This document shows, in pieces, positions 38,660-46,928 of a stretch of DNA of 64,000 bases; the stretch's first letter is position 1; every line of letters starts with the position of its first letter. Where the stretch lies: positions 1,314,501 through 1,378,500 of the forward strand of contig NZ_LT607750.1 of the NCBI RefSeq assembly GCF_900090235.1, in the 5' to 3' direction. The position numbers and the translations under genes were made by a program. The notes below the pieces were generated by a model. That model did not search any database and was not told where the DNA came from. It saw only the letters and a list, made by a program, of their open reading frames with translations. The DNA comes from Micromonospora echinaurantiaca (GTDB taxonomy: Bacteria; Actinomycetota; Actinomycetes; Mycobacteriales; Micromonosporaceae).

Positions 38660-39558
38660 CCGCCGCACCCGCCGCCCCCACAGCCGCCGCCCCCGCAGGA
38701 GCTGCCGCCGCCGCAACCGGAGCTGCCGCCGCCGCAGCCGCCGGTGCCGCCGCTGCTGCCCAGCGCCTGCCGCTGGATCTCGGCCTGCTCGGCGAAGCCC
38801 GGATCCATCGCCCAGAGCGCGGCGGTGCCGAACAGCGCGACGCCCATCGCGGCGCCGGCCGCGCCGTAGGTGGCGTAGGCGGGGGAGGAGGTCGGGGCGA
38901 GGTGGACGTGCCGCTGGCGCAGGGTGCGCAGCGCGGCCCGGCCGGCCCGGGTCCGGTACGGCGCCCGGACCAGGATCAGGAAGGCCACGACGATGCCCAC
39001 CAGGGTGAGCAGCAGATAGCCGACCGGTTTGGCGCCGGACAGCCCGTCGAAGAGCCGGAAGATCCCGACGGCCAGCAGGAGCAGCAGGGCCATCGCCCCG
39101 CGCCGGGCGGACTCGCGGCGGCCCGACGACAGGGCGAGCCCGCGCTGTTCGAGGTCGGCACCGAGCTGGGTGAGGGCCGAGGCGACCCACTGGTCCCGGC
39201 GCAGGTCCGCGACCCGGGTCCGGCGGGCCGCCGCGTTGTAGACGGCCTGGGCCAGCGGGGTGGCGCCGGCGGGCATCGGCCCGGTGGTGGCCAGGCGGCG
39301 GCCCGGGCCGACGCCGACGGAGCCGGCGCCGCGCAGCGCGCCGAGCGTGGCGGGCACGGCCAGCGCGGCGCCGCCGTTGAGGTAGGCGGCCTGCTCCGGG
39401 CTGAGCTGGTCGTAACCGGGTTCCCGGGAGCCGGCGAGCACCCGGGCCCGGTGGATCGCGCCGAGGACCACCACCAGGACGGCCGCGGCGAGGTAGAAGC
39501 GCAGGAAGGTCGGACCGGGGATGCCCCAGGTGTCGCCCGGTGCGGCAAGGACGGACAT
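38656..39558 (-). CDS. TIGR04222-type membrane protein with Gly/Cys-rich tail
   Basis: A 300-residue membrane protein with about four hydrophobic helices (roughly 17-36, 155-175, 180-200, 232-255). A soluble loop lies between the first two. The last 36 residues are almost only Gly, Ser and Cys, with five cysteines spaced by three to five residues (ending CGGGGCGGGGCGG). AGGAG lies seven bases before ATG 39558. The N-terminal domain fits the TIGR04222 family. The tail looks like a modification substrate or metal-binding appendage. First gene of the unit with DUF692 and the SCO6045-like gene. Confidence 0.8.
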   Translation of the reverse strand: MSVLAAPGDTWGIPGPTFLRFYLAAAVLVVVLGAIHRARVLAGSREPGYDQLSPEQAAYLNGGAALAVPATLGALRGAGSVGVGPGRRLATTGPMPAGATPLAQAVYNAAARRTRVADLRRDQWVASALTQLGADLEQRGLALSSGRRESARRGAMALLLLLAVGIFRLFDGLSGAKPVGYLLLTLVGIVVAFLILVRAPYRTRAGRAALRTLRQRHVHLAPTSSPAYATYGAAGAAMGVALFGTAALWAMDPGFAEQAEIQRQALGSSGGTGGCGGGSSGCGGGSSCGGGGCGGGGCGG

Positions 39559-39753
39559 CGGCTGCTCCTGTCGCCGGAGGGATCGGCGGCCCCATTGTGG
39601 GGCAGGACCGCCACGCCGCACCGCCTGGTGCCACCCGGCCGGCGTGGCGAGGTGCCGGCCGGCCGCGTTCGCCTGGGGGAGAGGTACGAGGGGCGCGACG
39701 CCCCGCCGGGAACCGGGTACCGCCGCAGGGTCACGTGGTCGGAGCCGCCGGGG

Positions 39754-40326
39754 TCAGCGCCGGCGGACCGCCTCCTCGACCAGGTCCAGCACCCGGCCGA
39801 GGTCACCGGCCGGGCGGCCCATGGCCAGGTGCAGCACCAGCCCGTCGTAGGCGAGTTCCAGGAACTGGGCCAGCACGTCGATCGGGACGTCGTCGCGCAG
39901 GACGCCCGCCTCCCGCTGCCGGGCCAGCCGCTCGCGGGTCGCCTCGGCGATGGCGGCCGACCGCTCGGCCCACCGCTTGGCGAACGCCGGGTCGGTACGC
40001 AGCCGCCGGGACACCTCCAGTTGGCTGCCGAGCCAGCCGGTGGTGTCCGGGGAGACCGCCCCGGCGAGCAGGTCCCGCATCACCTGGACCAGACCGTTGC
40101 GGGCCACCGTCTCGACCATCACCGCGGCGTCGTCCTCGGCGACGGCGAGGAAGAGCGAGTCCTTGTCCCGGAAGTGGTGGAAGATCGCGCCCCGGGACAG
40201 CCGGGTGGCCTCCTCCAGCCGGCGCACGGTGGCGCCCTCGTAGCCGTGCCGGGCGAAACACGCCCGCGCGGCGGCAAGGATCTCCTGCCGGCGCGCGTCG
40301 AGCTGGTCCTGACTTACTCTGGGCAC
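39754..40326 (-). CDS. acnR: AcnR-like TetR repressor
   Basis: A 190-residue TetR protein with N-terminal helix-turn-helix (GYEGATVRRLEEATRLSRGAIFHHFRDKDSL) and a C-terminal domain very like corynebacterial AcnR, including FLAVAEDDAAVMVETV and LEVSRRLRTDPAFAKRW. AcnR represses aconitase in Corynebacterium. GTG 40326 has CACGAT six bases upstream (leaderless) with TTTGCA as -35. A 20-bp operator overlaps that -35 and recurs at the acn promoter 16 kb away. Self-control and control of acn are inferred from this. Confidence 0.85.
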   Translation of the reverse strand: MPRVSQDQLDARRQEILAAARACFARHGYEGATVRRLEEATRLSRGAIFHHFRDKDSLFLAVAEDDAAVMVETVARNGLVQVMRDLLAGAVSPDTTGWLGSQLEVSRRLRTDPAFAKRWAERSAAIAEATRERLARQREAGVLRDDVPIDVLAQFLELAYDGLVLHLAMGRPAGDLGRVLDLVEEAVRRR

Positions 40327-40358
40327 GGGTCGATCGTGTCAGGTCACCCCGCGTACTG

Positions 40359-40378
40359 CAAACCGTACGTACGGCTTG
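40359..40378. promoter_or_regulatory. Putative AcnR operator at its own promoter
   Basis: CAAACCGTACGTACGGCTTG is a palindrome with one mismatched pair; the inner 12 bases CCGTACGTACGG are perfect. It overlaps the -35 (complement of 40357-40362) of the TetR gene. The divergent nitrilase promoter begins about 40 bases away. Seventeen of 20 bases match the site upstream of aconitase. Confidence 0.7.
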
Positions 40379-40431
40379 GGTTCGTCGGTTGGTCGATCAG
40401 CGCGCCGCCACGTTCCGGTTACGATCGCGCC

Positions 40432-41301
40432 GTGACGCCACCCCCCACCCCCATCGCACTGCCCACCGCGCCGCTGACCGTGGCGGCCGTCCAGGCCGGA
40501 CCCGACCCCGGCGACGTGGCCGGCAACGCGGCGACCGCCGGCCGGCTGGTCCGTCGGGCGGCCGACCGGGGTGCCCGGGTGGCGGTGCTGCCGGAGCTCT
40601 TCCTGCCCGCGTACCACCCGCCGGTGCTGGCGGCCGATCCGGCCGGCACCGACGTCGCCGCCGATCCGGCGGCGGACGTCGACGACCCGCGGCTGGACCC
40701 GCTGCGGGCCGCCGCCCGCGACGGCGGCACCGTGGTGGTGGTCGGCGCGGCGGTCCGCCACCCGGACGGCCGCCGGACCATCTCCTCGCTCGTCGTCGAC
40801 CGCACCGGCGCGGTCCGGGTCGGGTACGACAAGCAGCAGCTCTGGGGCGACGAGCGGGAGCTGTTCGTGCCCGGCGGGCGCGGCGCCACCCTGCTGGTCG
40901 ACGGCTGGCGGTTCGGTCTCGGCATCTGCTACGACGGCTGCTTCCCGGAGCACGGCCGGGCCGCCGCGGCCGACGGGGCGCACGGCTACCTCTGCCCGAG
41001 CGGCTACCTGACCGGCTCGGAGCACCGCCGCGACCTCTACTACGCGGCGCGCGCCCTGGACAACACCATGTACGTGGTCTTCGCCAACTCGGTTGGCGGT
41101 GAACCGCCGTGGCGGTTCAACGGCGGCGCGGCCGTCTACGACCCGGAGGGTCGCCCGCTGGCGCGCGGCGCGGACACCGGCGAGGACGTGCTGGTCGCGA
41201 CGCTCGACCCGGCCGCCCTGGCGGCCACCCGGGCGGCCCACTCCATGCTGGTCGACCGCCTTCCGCACCAGGGAGCGGCCCGTGCGGTGCTCACCGCCTG
41301 A
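40432..41301 (+). CDS. Carbon-nitrogen hydrolase (nitrilase superfamily)
   Basis: A 289-residue enzyme with the Glu-Lys-Cys triad: E55 in VLPELFLPAY, K134 in YDKQQLWG, C166 in LGICYDGCFPE. The superfamily hydrolyses amides or nitriles; the substrate is not predictable from this sequence. GTG 40432 lies six bases after TACGAT (40420-40425), consistent with a leaderless mRNA. It is divergent from the AcnR-like gene and might be influenced by the same operator. The N-terminal 15 residues are Pro-rich. Confidence 0.88.
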   Translation: MTPPPTPIALPTAPLTVAAVQAGPDPGDVAGNAATAGRLVRRAADRGARVAVLPELFLPAYHPPVLAADPAGTDVAADPAADVDDPRLDPLRAAARDGGTVVVVGAAVRHPDGRRTISSLVVDRTGAVRVGYDKQQLWGDERELFVPGGRGATLLVDGWRFGLGICYDGCFPEHGRAAAADGAHGYLCPSGYLTGSEHRRDLYYAARALDNTMYVVFANSVGGEPPWRFNGGAAVYDPEGRPLARGADTGEDVLVATLDPAALAATRAAHSMLVDRLPHQGAARAVLTA

Positions 41302-41362
41302 CCCGGGCCGGCGCCTCGCCGGGCCCTGTCGGTGCGGCGCCGGCGTCCCGTAGGGTGCCCGA

Positions 41363-42007
41363 GTGCCGCTGCTCCTGCTGGACCTGGACAACACCCTGCT
41401 CGACCGGGCCGGCCCGTTCCGCGCCTGGGGTGAACGGTTCCTGGACGGCATCGGCGCGCCGCCGGCCGACATCGACTGGCTGATCTCCATGGACGCCGAC
41501 GGACTGACCGACAAGTGGGACGTCGCCGACGCCATCCGGGACCGGTACGGGCTCCGCATCCCCTCCATCGACCTGGTCGAGGAGCTGTACGAGGGGGTGG
41601 TGGCCAACGTCCGGCTGGACCCGCTGGTCGCCTGCGCGCTGCGGATCGCCGACGACGCCGGGTGGGTGCCGGTGGTGGTCAGCAACGGCACCGTCCGCCA
41701 GCAGGAGGCGATGATCCGGCGGACCGGGCTGGACCGGTTCGTGGCCGACTGGGTGATCTCCGAAGAGGCCGGGGTCAGCAAGCCCAACCCGAGGATCTTC
41801 GCGCTGGCCGCCCAGCGGGTCCGGATGCCGCTGCGCGGCGCCTGGGTGATCGGTGACAGCCCGGAGGCGGACATCGGCGGCGCCACCGCCGTCGGCCTGC
41901 CCAGCGTCTGGCTGCACCGCGGGCGCACCTGGACGGACCCGCGGTTCGCGCCCACCCGCACGGCGGACGGCCTGATCGCCGCCGTCGCCGCCGTGCTCGC
42001 CCGCTGA
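41363..42007 (+). CDS. HAD family hydrolase
   Basis: A 214-residue phosphatase-type protein. Motif I is DLDNTLLD (Asp7, Asp9), motif II is VVSNGT, motif III uses the Lys in GVSKPNPRIF, and motif IV is VIGDSPEADIGGA. The cap is a small helical insert after motif I. GTG 41363 follows TAGGGT (41351-41356) by six bases, so the mRNA is probably leaderless. It is in line with the nitrilase gene but has its own promoter. The substrate is unknown. Confidence 0.88.
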   Translation: MPLLLLDLDNTLLDRAGPFRAWGERFLDGIGAPPADIDWLISMDADGLTDKWDVADAIRDRYGLRIPSIDLVEELYEGVVANVRLDPLVACALRIADDAGWVPVVVSNGTVRQQEAMIRRTGLDRFVADWVISEEAGVSKPNPRIFALAAQRVRMPLRGAWVIGDSPEADIGGATAVGLPSVWLHRGRTWTDPRFAPTRTADGLIAAVAAVLAR

Positions 42008-42152
42008 GCCCCGAGGCCGGGCCCGGCGGCGATCCGCGCTCGCCGGGTACGGCGCGCGGGTAATTCGGTTGACCGGCCGCGACCCGAGTCGCGAGCATGG
42101 TCGGCGCATCGTGCACCCGGGCGCGCGCCCGGTCGAGGAGAGGGGGTCGGTC

Positions 42153-42299
42153 ATGGCCGTCTTCGCAGGTCACTTCCACCTGCCTCCATCAGCCTCGAGC
42201 AAGGGATCACCACCGCAGTGCGCGATCACGACCTTCCGGCGCGCGAGCGCCGTACCCGCGGCAAGCGCCGCTTCGACGACGACGAACCGACCTTCCTGA
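42153..42299 (+). CDS. 48-codon ORF overlapping the RIO kinase start
   Basis: ATG 42153 has a strong purine-rich ribosome site (AGGAGAGGGGG). The ORF stops at 42299, 80 bases inside the RIO kinase gene in another frame. The peptide (MAVFAGHFHLPPSASSKG...) has no recognised family. It could be a leader ORF that couples translation to the kinase, whose own GTG lacks a close ribosome site, or it may mark a mis-assigned kinase start. Confidence 0.3.
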   Translation: MAVFAGHFHLPPSASSKGSPPQCAITTFRRASAVPAASAASTTTNRPS

Positions 42300-43150
42300 A
42301 GCGCGGCCGGGCAGCCGAGCCCGTCCTCACCGACCCGGACGCCGAGCCGGACCCGGACACCGGGGAGCGGTGGTCCTCCTGGGACGACGCCGTGCACGGC
42401 CCGCAACCCCACCCGGACTGGCTGGTCACCGAACTGGCCGCCAAGGACACCGAACTCGGTGTGCTGAAGACCGGCAAGGAAGCGGACGTCCACCTGGTCC
42501 GCCGGGCGGTGCCCGGCACCGACCGGTCCTGCCTGCTGGCGGTCAAGCGCTACCGGGACGCCGAGCACCGGATGTTCCACCGCGACGCCGGCTACCTGGA
42601 GGGGCGCCGGGTCCGCCGGTCCCGGGAGATGCGGGCGATGGCCGGCCGCACCGCCTTCGGCCGGCAGATGATCGCCGGGCAGTGGGCGGCGGCTGAGTTC
42701 GCCGCGCTGGCCCGGCTCTGGGAGATCGGCGCCGCGCACGGCCGGATCGCCGTGCCGTACCCCGTCCAGCTGCGGGGCACCGAGCTGATGCTGGAGTTCC
42801 TGGGCGAGCCCGAGGAGGGGCGGGCCGCGCCCCGGCTGGCCCAGCTGCGGCCCGATCCGGCGCAGCTGCGCGACCTGTGGGAGCAGCTGGTCGACGCGCT
42901 GGTCGTGCTGGCCCGCGCCGGCTTCGCGCACGGCGACCTGTCGCCGTACAACCTGCTGGTGCACCGGGGGCGGCTGGTGCTGATCGACCTGCCCCAGGTG
43001 GTCGACCTGGTGGCCAACCCGCAGGGCCCGGACTTCCTGGCCCGGGACGTCCGGGTGGTCAGCGCCTGGTTCGCCGCGCGCGGCCTGCCCGCCGCGCAGG
43101 ACCCGGTCGAGCTGGCCGGGGAGCTGCTACGCGAGGCCGGCATCCGCTGA
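42218..43150 (+). CDS. RIO1-family serine protein kinase
   Basis: A 310-residue atypical protein kinase. ATP-binding elements are LKTGKEADVHLV (P-loop-like) and the lysine in LLAVKRYRD. The catalytic loop is FAHGDLSPYNLLV, and the metal-binding loop LVLIDLPQVVD. The N-terminal 70 residues are charged and likely disordered. Archaeal and eukaryotic RIO kinases act in ribosome maturation; bacterial targets are unknown. GTG 42218 lacks a well-spaced ribosome site, and a better-equipped ORF overlaps it upstream. Confidence 0.88.
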   Translation: MRDHDLPARERRTRGKRRFDDDEPTFLKRGRAAEPVLTDPDAEPDPDTGERWSSWDDAVHGPQPHPDWLVTELAAKDTELGVLKTGKEADVHLVRRAVPGTDRSCLLAVKRYRDAEHRMFHRDAGYLEGRRVRRSREMRAMAGRTAFGRQMIAGQWAAAEFAALARLWEIGAAHGRIAVPYPVQLRGTELMLEFLGEPEEGRAAPRLAQLRPDPAQLRDLWEQLVDALVVLARAGFAHGDLSPYNLLVHRGRLVLIDLPQVVDLVANPQGPDFLARDVRVVSAWFAARGLPAAQDPVELAGELLREAGIR

Positions 43151-43203
43151 GGCGTACGCGTGCCGGGCGGCCGTCGGGCCGCCCGGCACGCCCGGTGCGG
43201 TGC

Positions 43204-43452
43204 TCACTGGAGGTAGCGCTCGACCTCCGGCTTGGGCCGTACGCCCTGGGCGTCCGGGTCGCCGTGGGTCTGCCGGGCGGCCCGCCGGCGGCGCAGCAGG
43301 TCCCAGCACTGGTCGAGGGACTCCTCCAGCTCGCGCAGCCGCTCGCGGGCCGCGTCGTCGGTGCCCGTCTCGTTGGCCTGCGCGTCCGCGCGCAGCCGGT
43401 GCTCCTCGTCGACCAGCTCGGAGATCCGGTTCAGGATGGTCTTGTCGTCCAT
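43204..43452 (-). CDS. DUF2630 family protein
   Basis: An 82-residue, mostly helical and highly charged protein starting MDDKTILNRISELVDEEHRL, the typical DUF2630 beginning. A coiled-coil-like stretch (about 25-60: RERLRELEESLDQCWDLLRRRR) is clear. The C-terminus ends PEVERYLQ, the usual family ending. ATG 43458 two codons upstream is possible. It is common in actinobacteria and has no known function. It is convergent with the RIO kinase gene and divergent from the GNAT gene. Confidence 0.87.
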   Translation of the reverse strand: MDDKTILNRISELVDEEHRLRADAQANETGTDDAARERLRELEESLDQCWDLLRRRRAARQTHGDPDAQGVRPKPEVERYLQ

Positions 43453-43554
43453 GCCCATGAGCCTGGCACAGGGTGCCGGAGCACGCGCGGATTCATGCCC
43501 GGCCGATCGAGCGCGGTCCCGGCCCGTCCGGGCGCTGCGGTAGGTTGCCGGGCC

Positions 43555-44472
43555 ATGACCGTCACCGTCCGCCCCGGCGGCCCCGACGACGCGGAGCGGG
43601 TCGCCGCGCTGCTGCGGGCGGCCGGCCCGCTGATCGCCACCCCGGAACTGGTCCGCTGGCAGTTGACCGGGGCGCCGGCGGCGGAACGCTTCGGGCTGCT
43701 GGTCGCCGAGGCCGACGACGGGCTGGCCGGGGTGGCCCGCACCGGGCTGCTGCCCGAGAGCGGGAAGCCCGGCTGGGGCTTCGTCAACCTGGTCGTGCAT
43801 CCCCGGGAGCGGGGCCGCGGCGTGGGCGGGGCGCTGCTCGCCGCCGCCGAGGCGCGGCTCGCCGGGCTGGGCGTGCGGCGGGCGTACGCCCGGGTGGTGG
43901 ACGAGGCGGCGGCGGTGACCTTCGCCGAGCGGCACGGCTACCGGCGCGGGCGGCGCTCGCTGCTGCTCGGCCTGGACCTGGCGGCCGCGGTGCTGCCCGA
44001 GCCCTCGCCGCTGGCGGCGCCGGTGCGGCTCAGCACGGCCGCCGACCTCGGCGACCCGCGCCCGCTCTACGAGGCGGACCTGGACGCCGCCCGGGACGAG
44101 CCCGGCGACGTCGGCATGGTGGAGATCAGCTACGCCGACTGGCGGGCGGCGTACTGGGAACGGCCGGACCTGGACCGGGAGCTGACCACGGTGGCGGTCG
44201 TGGACGGCGCGGTGGTCGCGTTCAGCGTGGCGCTGACCGACGGCCGGGACCGGTACCAGTCGGGGATGACCGGGACCCGCCGCGACTGGCGCGGCCGGGG
44301 GCTGGCCCGGGCGGTCAAGGACGCCTCGTTGCGGGCGGCCCGGGCCGCCGGCCACCGGACCGCCCTGACCGTCAACGACGCCGGCAACGAGGCCATGCTG
44401 GCGCTCAACCGGTGGCACGGCTACCGGCCGATCGCGGCCGAGTACCGCTACCTGCGGGATCTGCGCCCCTGA
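43555..44472 (+). CDS. Two-domain GNAT N-acetyltransferase
   Basis: A 305-residue protein with two GNAT domains. The first (1-150) has the acetyl-CoA loop VVHPRERGRGVGGALL. The second (160-305) has TRRDWRGRGLARAVKDASL and ends with the usual NRWHGYRPIAAEYRYLR. ATG 43555 is eight bases after TAGGTT, so the leader is at most a few bases. Such tandem GNATs resemble mycothiol synthase in layout, but the rest does not clearly match it, so the substrate is left open. Confidence 0.85.
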   Translation: MTVTVRPGGPDDAERVAALLRAAGPLIATPELVRWQLTGAPAAERFGLLVAEADDGLAGVARTGLLPESGKPGWGFVNLVVHPRERGRGVGGALLAAAEARLAGLGVRRAYARVVDEAAAVTFAERHGYRRGRRSLLLGLDLAAAVLPEPSPLAAPVRLSTAADLGDPRPLYEADLDAARDEPGDVGMVEISYADWRAAYWERPDLDRELTTVAVVDGAVVAFSVALTDGRDRYQSGMTGTRRDWRGRGLARAVKDASLRAARAAGHRTALTVNDAGNEAMLALNRWHGYRPIAAEYRYLRDLRP

Positions 44473-44522
44473 GGGTTCCCACGTCAATCCCTTGTGGAGC
44501 ACGGCAAAGCCGGCCGCGAAAA

Positions 44523-44553
44523 TTTCTCTTGGTGCGACTAGAGAAAGTTGACG
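44523..44553 (+). promoter_or_regulatory. AT-rich inverted repeat and TTGACG upstream of the P450 operon
   Basis: TTTCTCT (44523-44529) and AGAGAAA (44540-44546) form a 7-bp inverted repeat with a 10-base spacer. TTGACG (44548-44553) follows as a possible -35, though no firm -10 was found. It stands out in very GC-rich surroundings and is a candidate regulator site for the diterpenoid operon. Confidence 0.45.
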
Positions 44554-44634
44554 CGGCAATGGCATGCTCGGCGAAACGCTTACTGCACACAGTCGTGCCG
44601 CGACGCACGGTTGCCGAAGGGGGCACAGAGCACC

Positions 44635-46020
44635 GTGGGAGTGCCACACACCGCGCCGGTCCACACCAGACGAGCGGACGCGGTCCCACTGCGCCAGGTG
44701 GTGCCGAGCCTGCTCCGTGATCCGGCGCAGGCCCTGGTCGAGTTCGGGGAACGGTCCCGGGGCGAGGTGGTCAAACTCAACCTCGGCTCGTTCCGCCCCT
44801 ACCTGGTCACCCGGCCGGAACACCTGCAGCAGGTGCTGCGGGAGAAGGCCGCCAACTACGTCCGGGCCGGCGACGGCCTCCAGTGGCGGCCGCTGAAACG
44901 GTTGTTCGGCGAGGGCATCCTCAGCGACGGCGAGTACTGGTCGAACAGCCGGCACATCCTCCAGCCGCTGTTCACCGCGCGGCGGATCGACAACCTGGTC
45001 GACCGGCTGGCCGAGGCGATCGAGGACGCGGTCGACGAGCTGGACGCACCGGCCCGCGCCGGCCAACCGGTCGACATGGGCACCGAACAGGCCCGGATCG
45101 TCTGCTCGGCGATCATGCGGGTCTTCTTCGCCGACAAGATCTCGGTGCCGGACGCCATGAAGATCATGCAGGCGCAGGACGCGATCGCCTGGTCGGTGAT
45201 GCCGCGCATCATGGTGCCGTGGGCCCCGCTGGCCGTGCCGATGCCCGGTGACCGCGCGTTCCGCCGGGCCGTCCGGCTCATCGACGACACGCTGATGCCG
45301 ATCGTCCGGGCCTCCCGGGAGACCGCCGAGTCCGACGGCGACGACATCATCTCCACCCTCTGGCGTGGCCGCACCGAGGACGGCAGCCGCCTCGACGAGC
45401 GCCAGGTGCGCAACGACACGGTGGCCATGGTGGCCACCACCACCGAGACCACGATCAGCGTGCTCACCTGGCTCTGGCCGCACATCGAGCAGGACCCGCT
45501 GATCGCCGAGCGGCTCTACGAGGAGATCGACCGGGTGGTCGGCGATGCCCCGGTGCGCCGGGAACACCTGCGCGAGCTGCGCTACACCCGGCAGGTGCTC
45601 GACGAGCTGCTCCGGCTCTACCCGATCGGCTGGCTCTTCCCGCGCCGGGCCGTCGAGGCCGACGTCCTCGGCGGGGTACGGATCGAGGCCGGTTCCACCC
45701 TCGTGGTGAGCCCGCTGATCACCCACCGGATGTCGATGTTCTGGGACCGGCCGGAGGTGTTCGACCCCGACCGGTTCGCCCCCGAGCGGGCCCGCAGCCG
45801 GCACCGGTACGCCCACTTCCCGTTCGGCGGCGGCCCGCACCAGTGCCTGGGCATGCACCTGTTCTACCTCGAGGCGACGCTCATCGTGGCGACCCTGCTG
45901 AGCCGCTACCGGTTCCGCCTGCAACGGCCAGCGGTGCCCGGCATCAAGGTGGCCGCCGCGCTGCGGCCGCTGGAGCGGGTCGAGCTGACCCTGCGCCCGG
46001 TGCGGAGCGCCGCGGCATGA
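44635..46020 (+). CDS. Cytochrome P450
   Basis: A 461-residue soluble P450. The heme-binding motif FPFGGGPHQCLGMH has Cys404. The ExxR pair is E324 and R327 in LDELLRLYP. The I-helix oxygen-activation region is AMVATTTETTISV. GTG 44635 is 12 bases after GAAGGGGG; GTG 44641 is also possible. The stop overlaps the class I cyclase start (ATGA), so it is the first gene of a diterpenoid operon and probably oxidises the cyclised hydrocarbon. Redox partners are not encoded nearby. Confidence 0.92.
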   Translation: MGVPHTAPVHTRRADAVPLRQVVPSLLRDPAQALVEFGERSRGEVVKLNLGSFRPYLVTRPEHLQQVLREKAANYVRAGDGLQWRPLKRLFGEGILSDGEYWSNSRHILQPLFTARRIDNLVDRLAEAIEDAVDELDAPARAGQPVDMGTEQARIVCSAIMRVFFADKISVPDAMKIMQAQDAIAWSVMPRIMVPWAPLAVPMPGDRAFRRAVRLIDDTLMPIVRASRETAESDGDDIISTLWRGRTEDGSRLDERQVRNDTVAMVATTTETTISVLTWLWPHIEQDPLIAERLYEEIDRVVGDAPVRREHLRELRYTRQVLDELLRLYPIGWLFPRRAVEADVLGGVRIEAGSTLVVSPLITHRMSMFWDRPEVFDPDRFAPERARSRHRYAHFPFGGGPHQCLGMHLFYLEATLIVATLLSRYRFRLQRPAVPGIKVAAALRPLERVELTLRPVRSAAA

Positions 46021-46928
46021 GCCCACAGCCCACGTCGCCGCCGTACGACGGTGGCGACCAGATCGCGCTGGCCGCCGAACAGGGCCGGATCTGCGCCCTC
46101 GCCGCCAAGGGGCAACGCGACCTGGCCGAGCGCGCCGCCGCGTACCCGGAACTCTTCCCGCCCCGGCCGTTCGACCCGGCGCTGTTCGGCAACGTCGCGA
46201 TGGCGATCGCGTTCGGCGCCCCGTGGTGCGACCTCGACCAGCTGCGGATCACCAACCGGGCGGTGCTCTGGGGCTTCGCCGTCGACTGGCAGGTCGACTA
46301 CGTCGCCAAGAGCCGGGACGAGATCGACCGGCTGGCCGCGAACTGCCTCGCGGTGGCCGACGGCGCCGCACCGGCCGCCGACGACCCGCTCGGCCGGTTC
46401 CTCGCCGAACTGCGCGACGAGCTGGCCGCCGTGCCGGCGTACCGGACCCACGCGCCGGTCTGGCGGGCCGAGCTGCGAAAGGTGCTCGACGCCATGGCGC
46501 GGGAGTGGGACTGGAAGCAGGCCGCCGGCTCCGGTGGCCTGCCCACCCTCGACGAGTACCTGGACAACGCCGACAACCTGGCCTGCACGGTGGTCAACGT
46601 CGTGCACTGGATCCACTCCGACGACCCGGTGACGCTCGCCCACCTGGACGCGCTGGTGGTGGCCAGCGCCGAGGTGCAGCGGATCCTGCGCCTGGTCAAC
46701 GACCTCGGCACCTACGAGCGTGACCTGCGCTGGGGCGACCTCAACGCGCTGCTGCTGGTGGACGATCCAACCGTGGTGCGGCGGCGGATCGACGAGCTGG
46801 TCGGGCACGCCCGCGAGCTGCTGGCCCCGCTGCGGGACAGCTGCCCGGTGCAGGCCGACTACCTGGCCCGGCAGATCGGCTTCAGCAGCGGCTTCTACCG
46901 CTCCACGGACTTCTGGGGTGCGCTGTGA
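46017..46928 (+). CDS. Class I terpene synthase
   Basis: A 303-residue all-helical terpene cyclase. The metal-binding region reads AVDWQVDYVAK, with Asp90 and Asp94, so the usual DDxxD is DWxxD. The second motif is VNDLGTYERD (N228, T232, D236), fitting NSE with Asp in place of Glu. The partner class II enzyme is encoded next, so the substrate is likely a labdane-type cyclic diphosphate made by that protein. Both ends overlap neighbours by four bases (ATGA, GTGA). Confidence 0.82.
   Translation: MSPQPTSPPYDGGDQIALAAEQGRICALAAKGQRDLAERAAAYPELFPPRPFDPALFGNVAMAIAFGAPWCDLDQLRITNRAVLWGFAVDWQVDYVAKSRDEIDRLAANCLAVADGAAPAADDPLGRFLAELRDELAAVPAYRTHAPVWRAELRKVLDAMAREWDWKQAAGSGGLPTLDEYLDNADNLACTVVNVVHWIHSDDPVTLAHLDALVVASAEVQRILRLVNDLGTYERDLRWGDLNALLLVDDPTVVRRRIDELVGHARELLAPLRDSCPVQADYLARQIGFSSGFYRSTDFWGAL

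Noticed and set aside
43555..44472. Mycothiol synthase (mshD)
   Set aside because: Two GNAT domains and length fit, but diagnostic similarity beyond the general GNAT pattern was not seen and the context is unrelated.
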